DNA of 35,401 nucleotides from an uncultured Prevotellaceae bacterium. GTDB taxonomy: Bacteria > Bacteroidota > Bacteroidia > Bacteroidales > Bacteroidaceae. Shown piece after piece: positions 1 to 9,316 of the stretch. Below the pieces are notes generated by a model, which saw only the letters and a list, made by a program, of their open reading frames with translations, was not told the origin of the DNA and made no database searches. The stretch covers positions 1 through 35,401 of the forward strand of contig ONCK01000021.1 in NCBI GenBank assembly GCA_900316315.1. Reading direction: 5' to 3'. Each line of letters begins with the position of its first letter. The first letter of the stretch is position 1. Position numbers and translations under genes: made by a program.

Positions 1-158
1 AGCATGATATCGCTGTACTGGTAGCCATAGTTCGCACAGCGGACATTAAGGCGACCGTCTACCAGTTTGTCCAGCCCAGTGCGCTTAAATTCGTTCATAC
101 CATAAAAAATTCCACCGTAGGGAACAATATTATCGTATCTTATTGCTATCTTTGCCAT
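1..158 (-). CDS. IS1380-type transposase, 5' part only
   Basis: The reverse strand opens with ATG and reads MAKIAIRYDNIVPYGG, then a segment ending NYGYQYSDIM before the window edge. This matches the start of Bacteroidetes IS1380-family transposases, which typically begin MAKI...PFGGIF and carry a FGYQYSEI-like segment about 45 residues in. The enzyme is a DDE transposase that moves the element. Only about 52 codons are visible, so intactness cannot be judged. I could not define the outer end of the element between here and the GH127 gene. Confidence 0.75.
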   Translation of the reverse strand, partial: MAKIAIRYDNIVPYGGIFYGMNEFKRTGLDKLVDGRLNVRCANYGYQYSDIM

Positions 159-221
159 GTCATGTAGAATTGAACTTCTTTTGTTTTGCACCATAAAGTT
201 AGTGAAAATTCTGCAAATGAC

Positions 222-256
222 AAGTCTCTGAGGAACAATAAGTTCCTCAGAGACTT
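222..256. repeat. Perfect 15-bp hairpin between IS and GH127 gene
   Basis: AAGTCTCTGAGGAAC, a five-base loop AATAA, then its exact reverse complement, followed on the + strand by ATAAAAAAC. It lies 63 bases upstream of the transposase start and 60 bases upstream of the GH127 start. It could block read-through into the insertion sequence, act as a bidirectional terminator, or form part of the element end. The T-run expected of an intrinsic terminator is absent on both sides. Confidence 0.6.
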
Positions 257-316
257 ATAAAAAACATTAATAACAATTTACACGCTTCGTTGCGGAATTA
301 AGGTCAATCTAAAAAT

Positions 317-2173
317 ATGAGGTATACTGTCATCGTCAGCCTGACCCTGCTTCTGAGTATGGGCTGTCTACCAATGCAAGGAACGGCCAAAACAAATGGA
401 GTTGAGTCAATTAAAATACATGGATACGTCGGAGGACGCATCGATGACTGCATCAAGTATCGCGTAAAGGCTCAGGATGTCAAGGAGTTGACCGATGTCT
501 TTGCCCTTCACGAGGAGACTTCCAGATGGGGCTCCGAGTTTTGGGGCAAATGGGTACAAGGCGCTATCGCTTCCTATCAGTACAACCATGACCCTGAGTT
601 ATACCGTATCATCCGGCAGAGTGTCAAGGACATGATCAGCCACCAACTACCCAACGGATATCTTGGCAATTACAGCACCAGTGCACAACTGACCAACTGG
701 GATGTCTGGGGACGCAAATACACGACGCTGGGATTGCTCAAGTGGTATCTCCTATCTGGAGACAAGGCTGCCCTGCGCGGCGCCTGCCGTCTAATAGACT
801 ACACAATGACTCAGATCAGTCCCAAAGGGAAGCATATTTACGAGACCGGACTTTACCGGGGACTGCCCCCCTCCAGTATTCTTGAGCCGGTCATGTTGCT
901 TTACCAGACCACGCACCAGCAAAAATATTTGGATTGGGCCAAATGGATCGTCCAGGATGACGAGACAGCTCATGGACCTCAGCTGATAGCCAAGGCTGAT
1001 GTTCCCGTAGCTCAGCGCTCTCCGCTCCGGTCAGGAGAAGTCTGGTGGAGTTTCAACAATGGACAGAAAGCCTACGAAATGATGAGTTGCTATGTCGGAC
1101 TGCTGGAACTCTATCGGGTGACCGGCGAGACCTGTTATCTCAAGGCCGTCCAGGCCGCCGTCAAGCACATCGAACAGGAAGAAATCAATATCTGTGGTTC
1201 GGGAAGTGCTATGGAGTGTTGGTATGGCGGTCAGGCCCTCCAGACACGGCCGACCCTACACAGCATGGAGACCTGCGTGGGATTTACCTGGATGCAGATC
1301 AACGAGCGCCTGCTGGGTCTGACCCACGATGCCCACTATATGGACAATATCGAGCAGACATTTTACAATGCCATCCTGGCGGCGATGAAGGACGACGGCA
1401 GTCAGATTGCCAAGTACACCCCGCTGGAGGGCTTCAGGATACAGGGCGAGCAGCAGTGTGGCCTCCATATCAATTGCTGCAATGCCAATGGACCACGAGC
1501 CTTCGCCCTGATACCCAGAGTGATGTACCAGATGCCAGATGCCCACCGCATAGAGGTCAATTTCTACGCTCCTTCTACGGCTAAGTTGCGGATAGAAGGC
1601 CATGAGGTGAGCCTCGTCCAAGAAACGACATACCCCATTGACAGCGTAATGAAACTGAAGCTTAATGCCGACAGGCCCATTCGTTTGGCCATCGCCTTGC
1701 GCATTCCCGTCTGGAGCCAAAAGACACAGGTGAGCGTCAATGGCATTCCGCAGGCTGGCGTTAAGCCAGGAGCCTACTATATCATTGACCGTCAGTGGAA
1801 AAGCAATGACCGCATCGAGCTGACGCTGGACATGCGTGGCCGGGTCAGCCAGCTTAATGGCAAGATAGCCGTACAGCGCGGGCCCATCACCCTTGCCCGG
1901 GATAGCCGGATGGATGACGGCGATGTCGACGAGTGTGTAGACCTACGCCCAGTAGACGGATATGTATCGCTCACCCCCATTCAGCCCCAGAATGGCATGT
2001 GGATGACTTTTGAATTGCCAGCCCGCGTTGGTACTGACAGGGAAAATGCGGGCTACAAGCGCCCCATCCGTTTCTGCGACTTCGCCTCTGCCGGTAGCCA
2101 GTGGGATCGCAATAGCCGCTATACGGTGTGGTTGACAGAGCCTTTGGATCCCAAGACGATGCCGAGAAAATAA
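317..2173 (+). CDS. GH127 (DUF1680) beta-L-arabinofuranosidase-like glycosidase, exported
   Basis: The 618-residue protein is of the GH127/GH146 type. This family releases beta-L-arabinofuranose from plant glycans by a mechanism with a zinc-bound cysteine nucleophile. The zinc and catalytic set is visible: E318 and C320 in the METC motif, and the paired C387-C388 in NCCNANG. E300 in AMECWYGG is the probable acid/base by position. The N-terminus has a hydrophobic stretch ending at C17, an imperfect lipobox (SMGC), so it is exported or lipid-anchored. An (alpha/alpha) barrel is expected up to about residue 410, with beta-sandwich modules after it. The ATG was chosen because the signal peptide starts there. 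The phosphoesterase gene follows 55 bases on, so the two are probably cotranscribed. Exact substrate specificity cannot be read from sequence. Confidence 0.88.
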   Translation: MRYTVIVSLTLLLSMGCLPMQGTAKTNGVESIKIHGYVGGRIDDCIKYRVKAQDVKELTDVFALHEETSRWGSEFWGKWVQGAIASYQYNHDPELYRIIRQSVKDMISHQLPNGYLGNYSTSAQLTNWDVWGRKYTTLGLLKWYLLSGDKAALRGACRLIDYTMTQISPKGKHIYETGLYRGLPPSSILEPVMLLYQTTHQQKYLDWAKWIVQDDETAHGPQLIAKADVPVAQRSPLRSGEVWWSFNNGQKAYEMMSCYVGLLELYRVTGETCYLKAVQAAVKHIEQEEINICGSGSAMECWYGGQALQTRPTLHSMETCVGFTWMQINERLLGLTHDAHYMDNIEQTFYNAILAAMKDDGSQIAKYTPLEGFRIQGEQQCGLHINCCNANGPRAFALIPRVMYQMPDAHRIEVNFYAPSTAKLRIEGHEVSLVQETTYPIDSVMKLKLNADRPIRLAIALRIPVWSQKTQVSVNGIPQAGVKPGAYYIIDRQWKSNDRIELTLDMRGRVSQLNGKIAVQRGPITLARDSRMDDGDVDECVDLRPVDGYVSLTPIQPQNGMWMTFELPARVGTDRENAGYKRPIRFCDFASAGSQWDRNSRYTVWLTEPLDPKTMPRK

Positions 2174-2228
2174 ACGCCAAGAGACCAGACTCCCTTTTTG
2201 AACATTTATTATTTTATCTTTTAACAAC

Positions 2229-3335
2229 ATGCATATTACAAACCGACTTTTTCTTTTCAGCCTCGCTTTGGCCATGAGCACCCCGCTTCTGGCCCAGCAT
2301 CGAGCTGATCAGCAGCATCTCCAAGACCCCAACTCCTTTACCCTGATGGTCATGGGAGATCCACAGGGCTACACCAAGTACGATATCAATCAGCCACTCT
2401 TTGAGCTCTCCACGGCCTGGCTGGCCGACAATGTGGACAATCTCCATATCAAGGCGGTGCTCTTTACCGGAGACCTCGTCGAGCAAAATGAGAATATCGT
2501 GCGCAATCGCTCCATGCTCAATCAAACCAGCAAACAGATGTGGGAGTGGGCCAGCCATTGCCTCAAGCGCCTCGACAATAAGGTGCCCTACATGGTCGCC
2601 GGCGGCAATCATGAGTATGGCTACGTCAGGGGTGACAAAGGCTTCACCCACTATCCCGAGTACATCACCTATGAGCGCAATAGCAAAACGGCCGACCATC
2701 TCGTAGCCGCCTACCCCAACCGTTCCGGCGTGGCCTCACTCGAAAATGCCGCTTGGACATTCAAGGACAATGGCCGCTGGGGCAACCTGCTCATTATCAA
2801 CTTCGAATGGGCGCCCCGTGACGAAGTGCTCGCCTGGGCTAAAAAGCTCTGCCAGAGCGATAAATACAAGGACTACACCGTCATCGTCTTGACCCACACC
2901 TTCCTGCGGGAGAACACCAATGCACGAACAGACAACGAGCATTACAAGATCGAATCCCAAAATTGGGGCCAACAGATGTGGGACAAACTCATCTATCCCT
3001 GCTCCAATATACGCCTCGTCATCTCAGGACACACCGGCCATCCCGACAAAGTAGCAGGCAGCAAGCAGGACTTCCTCAACAATACGGCCTATCGTTGCGA
3101 CAAAAACTCTGCTGGAAAAGAAGTTCACCAGATGATGTGGAATATCCAGTGCCTCGGCGGAGGTTGGGAAGGCAATGGTGGCGACGGCTGGATACGTATC
3201 CTCGAGTTTATGCCCGATGGCAAGACCATCAAAGCCTCCACCTATAGTGTACTGTTCGGCATCTCCCCCGTCACCAAGCACCTTGCCCACCAAACCGATC
3301 CCTGTTGCCAGTTTGACATGGTCATTGACAAATAG
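2229..3335 (+). CDS. Exported calcineurin-like metallophosphoesterase
   Basis: The 368-residue protein has a signal peptide (residues 1-23, ending PLLAQ). Metallophosphoesterase motifs appear in order: MGDPQ (D44), GDLVE (G81-D82), GGNHE (N127-H128), a THTF histidine (H223) and SGHTGH (H268, H271). The first motif has DPQ where the classical family has DxH, as in CPPED1-like members. The last motif has one extra residue between its histidines compared with GHxH. The fold should bind two metals and hydrolyse phosphomonoesters or diesters in the periplasm. The substrate is unknown. Its place after a GH127 enzyme suggests a role in breaking down a phosphorylated or complex glycan, but that is inference from context only. 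Confidence 0.8.
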   Translation: MHITNRLFLFSLALAMSTPLLAQHRADQQHLQDPNSFTLMVMGDPQGYTKYDINQPLFELSTAWLADNVDNLHIKAVLFTGDLVEQNENIVRNRSMLNQTSKQMWEWASHCLKRLDNKVPYMVAGGNHEYGYVRGDKGFTHYPEYITYERNSKTADHLVAAYPNRSGVASLENAAWTFKDNGRWGNLLIINFEWAPRDEVLAWAKKLCQSDKYKDYTVIVLTHTFLRENTNARTDNEHYKIESQNWGQQMWDKLIYPCSNIRLVISGHTGHPDKVAGSKQDFLNNTAYRCDKNSAGKEVHQMMWNIQCLGGGWEGNGGDGWIRILEFMPDGKTIKASTYSVLFGISPVTKHLAHQTDPCCQFDMVIDK

Positions 3336-3358
3336 CTACAAGCCCCTCTCAGAGATCT

Positions 3359-3384
3359 ACACTCAGACCTTACTGTCTTAGTGT
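3359..3384 (+). terminator. Weak candidate terminator after the phosphoesterase gene
   Basis: ACACT-c-AGA, eight-base loop, TCT-t-AGTGT: an eight-pair stem with one internal mismatch, followed by TTGAG. It starts 23 bases after the stop codon. There is no long T-run, so this is a weak candidate. Confidence 0.3.
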
Positions 3385-3529
3385 TTGAGTTGATAGGCCG
3401 CTTCATGGCCACACAAGCACCAGGCAGTGAGGATTGACTGTATGATGACGTATAGATGTCCCGACCGATGACTCAGAAGTATCAGATCTGTAGACGCACA
3501 TGACAGAATATCGCCATCAAAAAGTTCAT

Positions 3530-3815
3530 TAGTTTTTATATAATAAAATCGAAATACCGCTTTATGCAAGCGCCGTGTTCTCTGAAAAAGGTGCCGTCTA
3601 AGCAAAACAATGTCGGACTTATTTTATAGCTCCGACCTTGTTTTAAACTAGATACCGTGTTGTTATCATCTGAAAGTCAGATAGTTATAAAAGAAGCAGA
3701 TTTTATTATAACTTTCTAGCATTCAGTGAGTTACAGAAAAAAGTTTGAATAAATATTCTTATTCATTTGGGCGCAAGTCGGACATTTTGTCTTGATATTT
3801 ATATAAAAATAAGTC
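3530..3815 (+). repeat. Dispersed intergenic repeat, copy A
   Basis: First of three diverged copies (others near 21358 and 30736), all in the same orientation. Shared blocks in order: TATATAATAA (3537), GCAAGCGCCG (3566), GTCGGACTTATTTTA (3612), TTTTAAACTAGA (3641), GTTATCA-CTGAAA (3662), AGTTATAAAA (3683), GATTTTATTATAA (3699), TAGCATTCAGTGAGTTACAG (3717), then CTTATTCATTTG and TTTATATAAAAATAAG at the end. The order and spacing are preserved between copies with indels. No convincing reading frame crosses it. Its nature is unknown: a degenerate miniature element, a structured RNA or a remnant. Confidence 0.75.
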
Positions 3816-3818
3816 AGA

Positions 3819-4260
3819 GGACGGCCTAAGGTCACGAGTATCATGCCCAGACGAGAGCGCAAGCCGAAAGGGCAGTCAAGGGCTGCGCGGGAATCTAAGG
3901 CTCTGCGTAGTTTCACTTTGGCAGGAGTGATAGTCAGATAGACATTTACACGCGACCTTAGACCGCCTGCGCGTATCACGTCTAGAGTGGGGTGCAAACC
4001 GGAAGGCAAGATAAGTGAAGCCTTAGGTTTCCGCGGCCGGGATTGGTAGCTCTAGTCAACACTGCGTCACGCCGTTCACAGCACCTTCGCTACAAGAGGG
4101 AGACGCGAGCCGATCCCCACTTCTCCGCGGCACCTCATAACCGGCATGCAGCTCACCTGAAGACCGATCCGATCAGTCTGTCAGTCATCCGCGAAAGCGG
4201 AGCAGGACTCCGCATACAGACCCGCCATGTTCATCACAAACGTCACCCATTTCCGTATCT
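3819..4260. other. GC-rich non-coding stretch with a diverged internal duplication
   Basis: No supported gene. A block starting at 3836 (GAGTATCATGCCCAGA...) resembles a block starting at 3971 (GCGTATCACGTCTAGA...), and the similarity continues to CTAAGGCTCTGCG (3895) versus CTTAGGTTTCCGCG (4022). Most differences are transitions. The eight-base inverted pair CTAAGGTC (3825) and GACCTTAG (3954) brackets the first block. The stretch is richer in GC than repeat copy A beside it. It could be a decayed coding region or a structured RNA upstream of lon. I cannot decide. Confidence 0.45.
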
Positions 4261-4316
4261 GTTATGGGCAAATTAGTTTTTTGTCCCCGCTATAGGCGTT
4301 TTCGCATAAAAAGTAG

Positions 4317-4324
4317 TAATTTTG
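4317..4324 (+). promoter_or_regulatory. Candidate -7 element of the lon promoter
   Basis: TAATTTTG matches the Bacteroidetes -7 consensus TAnnTTTG exactly and lies 44 bases before the lon ATG. The expected -33 TTTG at 19-base spacing is absent (AGGC there), so it would be a half-matching promoter. Confidence 0.4.
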
Positions 4325-4368
4325 CAAGCTAATCTGACACAACCCACACCATAATACTAAGTTAAGAC

Positions 4369-6906
4369 ATGAGCAGCAAATCAAATAATAACACGCCCGT
4401 TTCCCTCATCGCAGATTTTGACGGAGACATACGCAATATCTTTAATATCAACATTGACGAGGAACTCCCCATCTTGCCATTGCGCAATATGGTGCTCTTC
4501 CCCGGTGTTGTCGTCCCGATAGGCATCGAGCGAGACTTTTCGCTCAAGCTGATCAAGCAGGCCAGAGAACATGACACTTATTTCGGTGTCATCTGCCAAA
4601 AGAACGGCAGTGTCAATTTGCCGAGACAAAAAGACCTCTATTCTGTTGGAACGGTGGCCAAGGTAGTCCGCATCCTCGAATTGCCAGACAATAAAGTGAC
4701 CGTTCTTCTGCAAGGCTTCTGCCGATTCACCCTCAATGAGTTGACCGTCACCGAGCCCATGTACATGGGACGTGTTGAGAAGTTGGAAGAGACCGTCTAC
4801 CCTGAGTCTGACCGTGAGCTTAAGGCACTGACAGAGGCCATCAAGGATACCTGGATACGTATGCTCAGCCTGGACGATGGCGTACAGGAACAGCAGTTTG
4901 CCGTGCGCAACATCAGCAATCCGACCTTCCTGATTAACTTTGCCTGCGTCAACCTCTCCATCAAGGTCAAGGAGAAAATGGAGCTCCTCTCCATCGGCGA
5001 CATCAAGAAGCGTGCGTACAAGCTGCTGTCCCTGCTGGACCGAGAAGTCCAATTCGCCTCGCTCAAAGCCAGTATTGCCGAGCGCACCCGCCAGGATATC
5101 GATGAGCAGCAGAAGGAGTATTTTCTCCACCAACAGATACAGAATATGCAGGATGAGCTCGGCGAAGATGGTCCAGATCAGGACTATCGGGAACTGGCTG
5201 AGGAGGCGAAGAAGAAAAAATGGCCCGAGGAGATAGGCAAGGTGTTTGATCGCGAGCTCAAGAAGCTCGAGCGCATCAATACGCAGTCACCCGACTACAA
5301 TGTCCAGCTCAACTATCTGCAAACCCTGCTCCAACTGCCTTGGGGCGTGATGACCCACGACAATATCAACATCAAGACGGCCACCGACACCCTCAACCGA
5401 GACCACTACGGACTCGAGAAGGTCAAGGAACGCATCCTCGAGTATCTCGCCATCATCAAGCTGAGAGGCAATCTCAAGAGTCCTATCCTCTGTCTCTACG
5501 GCCCACCGGGCGTCGGCAAGACAAGTCTGGGCAAGAGCATCGCCAAGGCCCTCAAGCGCAAATACGTCAGGGTCAGTCTGGGTGGTGTACACGACGAGGC
5601 AGAGATAAGAGGACACCGGCGCACCTATGTAGGCGCCATGCCCGGACGCATCATCAAGAGCCTCATCAAGTGCGGCTCCAACAATCCGGTCTTTGTCCTC
5701 GACGAGATAGACAAGGTCAGCCAGGACAATATCAATGGTGACCCCGCCAGCGCGCTGCTGGAGGTGCTCGACCCGGAACAGAACTTTGCTTTCCACGACA
5801 ACTTCCTCGACTTGGACTATGATCTGAGCCATGTCATGTTTATTGCCACAGCCAACACGCTGAGCACCATTCCCACCCCACTGCTGGACCGCATGGAACT
5901 CATCGAGATGACGGGCTACATCACGGAGGAAAAGGTGGAGATTGCCAAGCGCCATCTTATCCCGAAGACCCTCAGGGAACTGGGTCTAATGCCCTCTAAT
6001 GACCACCGACAGCTGAAACAGGCCGACAAGAGTAAGTCCAAGGAAGCGTCAGCAGCCGATTCGCCAAGGCTGAATATCAAGTTCACCACAGCAACCCTGG
6101 AGAAGATCATTGAGCAATATACCCGCGAGAGCGGCGTCAGACAGCTGGACAAACTCATCAGCAAGATACTCCGCAAGATTGCTTTCCGCTACGTCAAGGA
6201 CGGCCAAGTGGAGACGATGACGATCAAGCCCGAGCATATTGTGGGACTGTTGGGGCAGCCGCCCTTCATCCGCGACCGCTATCAAGGCAATGACTACGCT
6301 GGCGTCGTGACTGGATTGGCTTGGACAAGCGTAGGTGGCGAGATACTTTTCATCGAGACAAGTCTAAGTAAAGGTAAGGGCAGCAAACTTACGCTTACAG
6401 GCAACTTGGGCGATGTGATGAAGGAGTCGGCTGTGCTTGCACTGGAGTATATCAAGGCTCATGCTGACAAATGGGGCATTGACGACCGCATATTTACAAA
6501 CTGGAATATCCATATCCATGTACCTGAAGGTGCTGTCCCCAAGGATGGCCCCTCGGCGGGCATCACCATCGCCACTTCTATCGCCTCCGCGCTCACACAG
6601 CGCAAAGTCAAGGCCAAGACAGCCATGACCGGCGAAATCACGTTACGGGGCAAAGTGCTCCCGGTTGGCGGTATTAAGGAAAAGATTCTCGCGGCCAAAC
6701 GCGCGGGCATCACGGACATTATCATCAGCCGGGACAATGAGAAGGACATTAAGGAAATCAATGAAATCTATCTCAAAGGGCTCACTTTCCACTACGTAGA
6801 GAATGTTGATGAAGTGCTCGAGATTGCGCTGCTAAACGAGAAGGTCAGCCGTCCGATAGACTTTACTATCAAAGAGCCTCTTGACAAGACGGACAAAGAC
6901 GAGTAA
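4369..6906 (+). CDS. lon: ATP-dependent Lon protease
   Basis: The 845-residue cytoplasmic AAA+ serine protease degrades damaged and regulatory proteins. An N-terminal substrate-binding domain begins at [14 protein letters not shown] (about residues 33-46). The ATPase has Walker [10 protein letters not shown] (residues 378-386, K384) and Walker B FVLDEID. The protease domain has the catalytic serine S729 in KDGPSAG and the partner lysine K772 in GGIKEK, 43 residues later as in E. coli Lon. A lysine/serine-rich insert of about 20 residues (543-565) separates the helical part of the ATPase from the rest and looks lineage-specific. The gene heads a forward block with tgt starting 6 bases after its stop, so the two are cotranscribed. 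All key residues are present. Confidence 0.97.
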   Translation: MSSKSNNNTPVSLIADFDGDIRNIFNINIDEELPILPLRNMVLFPGVVVPIGIERDFSLKLIKQAREHDTYFGVICQKNGSVNLPRQKDLYSVGTVAKVVRILELPDNKVTVLLQGFCRFTLNELTVTEPMYMGRVEKLEETVYPESDRELKALTEAIKDTWIRMLSLDDGVQEQQFAVRNISNPTFLINFACVNLSIKVKEKMELLSIGDIKKRAYKLLSLLDREVQFASLKASIAERTRQDIDEQQKEYFLHQQIQNMQDELGEDGPDQDYRELAEEAKKKKWPEEIGKVFDRELKKLERINTQSPDYNVQLNYLQTLLQLPWGVMTHDNINIKTATDTLNRDHYGLEKVKERILEYLAIIKLRGNLKSPILCLYGPPGVGKTSLGKSIAKALKRKYVRVSLGGVHDEAEIRGHRRTYVGAMPGRIIKSLIKCGSNNPVFVLDEIDKVSQDNINGDPASALLEVLDPEQNFAFHDNFLDLDYDLSHVMFIATANTLSTIPTPLLDRMELIEMTGYITEEKVEIAKRHLIPKTLRELGLMPSNDHRQLKQADKSKSKEASAADSPRLNIKFTTATLEKIIEQYTRESGVRQLDKLISKILRKIAFRYVKDGQVETMTIKPEHIVGLLGQPPFIRDRYQGNDYAGVVTGLAWTSVGGEILFIETSLSKGKGSKLTLTGNLGDVMKESAVLALEYIKAHADKWGIDDRIFTNWNIHIHVPEGAVPKDGPSAGITIATSIASALTQRKVKAKTAMTGEITLRGKVLPVGGIKEKILAAKRAGITDIIISRDNEKDIKEINEIYLKGLTFHYVENVDEVLEIALLNEKVSRPIDFTIKEPLDKTDKDE

Positions 6907-6912
6907 TACTTC

Positions 6913-8043
6913 ATGGACTTCCAACTTCTCCACACAGAAAGCTCATCCAGCGCAAGAGCAGGCCTCATCACGACCGACCACGGCCAGATAGAGACGCCGA
7001 TATTTATGCCAGTGGGGACACAGGGCGCCGTCAAGGCCGTCCACATGAGAGAACTGGCAGACGATATCAAGGCGCAAATCATACTGGGCAACACTTATCA
7101 TCTCTATCTGCGCCCAGGCATCGACATTCTGCGCCAAGCAGGTGGCCTGCATCGCTTTAACGGGTGGAAGCGGCCCATACTGACCGACAGCGGAGGTTTT
7201 CAAGTGTTTTCGCTCGCCAAGATACGCAAGCTGAGTGAGGAGGGCTGTGAGTTTGCCAGTCATATCGACGGAAGCAGGCATCTCTTTACTCCCGAAAAAG
7301 TCATAGACATAGAGCGATCCATCGGAGCTGACATCATCATGCAGCTCGATGAATGCCCTCCAGGCACCTCTGACTACAAATACGCACGCAAGAGTCTCAC
7401 GCTGACAGAGCACTGGCTCAAGCGGTGTATGGACCGCTTCAGAGAGACTCAACCTCTGTATGGATACAGTCAGACACTGTTTCCCATCGTCCAGGGCTGT
7501 GTCTATCGGGACCTGAGGGAGGAGAGCGCCAAATACGCTGCCAACTTCGAGGCGGAGGGCTACGCTATCGGAGGACTGGCTGTCGGAGAGCCAGCCGAGA
7601 TGATGTACGAGATGATTGAGGTTGTCAACGATATCCTGCCCACAGACCGCCCCCGCTACTTAATGGGTGTAGGCACTCCGTGGAATCTACTCGAAGCTAT
7701 AGAGCGCGGTGTAGACATGTTTGACTGTGTCATGCCGACTCGCAACGGACGCAATGCCCAGCTCTTTACCAGCCAGGGCATCATCAATCTGCGTAATAAG
7801 AAATGGGAAGACGACTTCTCTCTCCTTGATCCTACCGGCACAAGCTTTGTTGACACTGCATATAGTAAAGCATACGTTCATCACCTCTTTAAAGCCAGGG
7901 AAATACTGGCGCTGCAGATTGCGTCCATTCACAATCTGGCCTTTTATCTACACTTGGTCGGAGAGGCGCGCAAGCATATCCTGGACAACACCTTTACCCA
8001 TTGGAAGCATCAGATGATCGACCAATTGCAGCAACGACTATAA
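6913..8043 (+). CDS. tgt: tRNA-guanine transglycosylase
   Basis: The 376-residue enzyme replaces guanine 34 of GUN-anticodon tRNAs with preQ1, the last exchange step before queuosine is completed. DSGGFQVFSL (D92 on) and the catalytic aspartate D271 in DMFDCVMPTRNGRN are present, as is the substrate motif GGLAVGEP. The zinc site is altered. Where E. coli-type enzymes have CxCxxC before SRAYLHHL, this protein has GTSFVD (residues 309-314), with no cysteine at all, before YSKAYVHHLF. From memory, other Bacteroidales Tgt proteins show the same loss, so it is probably a lineage trait rather than inactivation. QueD and QueE, earlier in the same pathway, are encoded at 15-16 kb. Confidence 0.95.
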   Translation: MDFQLLHTESSSSARAGLITTDHGQIETPIFMPVGTQGAVKAVHMRELADDIKAQIILGNTYHLYLRPGIDILRQAGGLHRFNGWKRPILTDSGGFQVFSLAKIRKLSEEGCEFASHIDGSRHLFTPEKVIDIERSIGADIIMQLDECPPGTSDYKYARKSLTLTEHWLKRCMDRFRETQPLYGYSQTLFPIVQGCVYRDLREESAKYAANFEAEGYAIGGLAVGEPAEMMYEMIEVVNDILPTDRPRYLMGVGTPWNLLEAIERGVDMFDCVMPTRNGRNAQLFTSQGIINLRNKKWEDDFSLLDPTGTSFVDTAYSKAYVHHLFKAREILALQIASIHNLAFYLHLVGEARKHILDNTFTHWKHQMIDQLQQRL

Positions 8044-8057
8044 ATACCGAAGTGAAT

Positions 8058-9290
8058 ATGAAGTGGCCCATTCATCTCCACAAGTCTAAAGGTACATCCG
8101 ACCAGACCGCGACTACAGGACAACGCCCCTCAGGAATACCCCATAACGCCATCCGCCAGACGCCACTCAGCAGTCCTCGTATAAGCGAGAGCTGGAGGAA
8201 AATCCGCCTCACTCTTATTGACCGCTACATCATCCGCAAATTTATCGGCACTTTCCTCTTCTCTTTGCTTCTCATCATTGCCATCGTTATCGTCTTTGAC
8301 TTTAACGAGCGCATAGATAAGTTTTCCCAGAGTCACGCTCCGTGGCAGATGATTGTCCAGTACTATATCAACTTCGTGCCCTATTTTGTCAATCTGCTCA
8401 GTTCACTCTTTGTCTTTATTTCTGTCATATTTTTTACTTCGAAGTTGGCTGACAATTCGGAAATCATCGCGATGAGATCCAATGGCATGAGTTTTAAACG
8501 TCTGCTTAAACCCTATATGATCTCCGCAGGACTGATCGCCATTGCCAGTTTTCTGCTCGGATCCTATATCATCCCGAGAGCCAATGAGAAGCGCATTGAG
8601 TTTGAGAACAAGTATATTAAGAAACAACAGATCACTGAAGTCGCTAATGTCCAGCTGCAAGTCAGCCCGGGCGTGATTGCCTTTATCCAGAGTTTTAACA
8701 TCAACACCAGAAGTGGCATCAACTTCTCCCTAGACCGGTTTGAGGGGAAAAAGTTGGTCTCCCATCTCACTGCGTCGCGCATACAGTACGATACGCTCTC
8801 CGATGTGAGATATAAGTGGAAAATATACAATTACCATATACGCAAACTCAACGGCATGCGTGAGACGATCACCAATGGCAGCCAACTCGACACGCTGGTC
8901 AGTATGGAGCCGTCCGACCTTCTCTACACTCGCAACCAGCAGGAGACGATGACGACGCCCGATATCAAAGAATACATCGCCAAACAGCGCGAACGCGGCG
9001 CTGCCAGCATCAGCGCCTTTGAGGTCGAGTATTATAAAAGATTCGCCTCTCCCTTCGCCGCATTCATTCTGACCTTCATCGGCGTAAGTCTCTCGTGTGA
9101 GAAGAAGAAAGGCGGCATGGGGCTCTCTCTGGGCATAGGTCTCGCTCTCAGCTTTGCTTACATCATGTTTTCCACCGTATCGTCCACGCTCGCCATAAAT
9201 GCCAATTTCCCGCCGCTCCTGGCTGTGTGGATTCCTAATATATTGTTTGTATTCATCAGTCTGTACCTCTACCGGCGCACTCCTAAATAG
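8058..9290 (+). CDS. lptG: LptF/LptG-family lipopolysaccharide export permease
   Basis: A 410-residue YjgP/YjgQ-family inner-membrane permease. With the ABC partner LptB it moves lipopolysaccharide toward the outer membrane. The first transmembrane group begins at FIGTFLFSLLLIIAIVIVF (about residue 62) after the typical LIDRYIIRKF entry segment. A periplasmic beta-jellyroll follows in the middle, and three more helices end the protein (SPFAAFILTF to the YLYRR tail). I start at the ATG 14 bases after the tgt stop. Upstream in-frame starts would overlap tgt. Even so the protein has about 53 polar residues before the usual family start, with no later methionine to explain them away. LptF versus LptG cannot be told apart with confidence here. 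Confidence 0.88.
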   Translation: MKWPIHLHKSKGTSDQTATTGQRPSGIPHNAIRQTPLSSPRISESWRKIRLTLIDRYIIRKFIGTFLFSLLLIIAIVIVFDFNERIDKFSQSHAPWQMIVQYYINFVPYFVNLLSSLFVFISVIFFTSKLADNSEIIAMRSNGMSFKRLLKPYMISAGLIAIASFLLGSYIIPRANEKRIEFENKYIKKQQITEVANVQLQVSPGVIAFIQSFNINTRSGINFSLDRFEGKKLVSHLTASRIQYDTLSDVRYKWKIYNYHIRKLNGMRETITNGSQLDTLVSMEPSDLLYTRNQQETMTTPDIKEYIAKQRERGAASISAFEVEYYKRFASPFAAFILTFIGVSLSCEKKKGGMGLSLGIGLALSFAYIMFSTVSSTLAINANFPPLLAVWIPNILFVFISLYLYRRTPK

Positions 9291-9316
9291 TCTAATTTTC
9301 AATAAAATCCAAATAA

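Noticed and set aside
3731-4009. Possible 92-residue protein on the - strand
   Set aside because: It crosses the dispersed repeat and the duplicated GC-rich segment. PFGL-like stretches occur twice because of the DNA duplication, not as evidence of a protein.
4381-5133. Open frame of 250 codons on the - strand
   Set aside because: Antisense to lon, which carries all catalytic motifs in its own frame.
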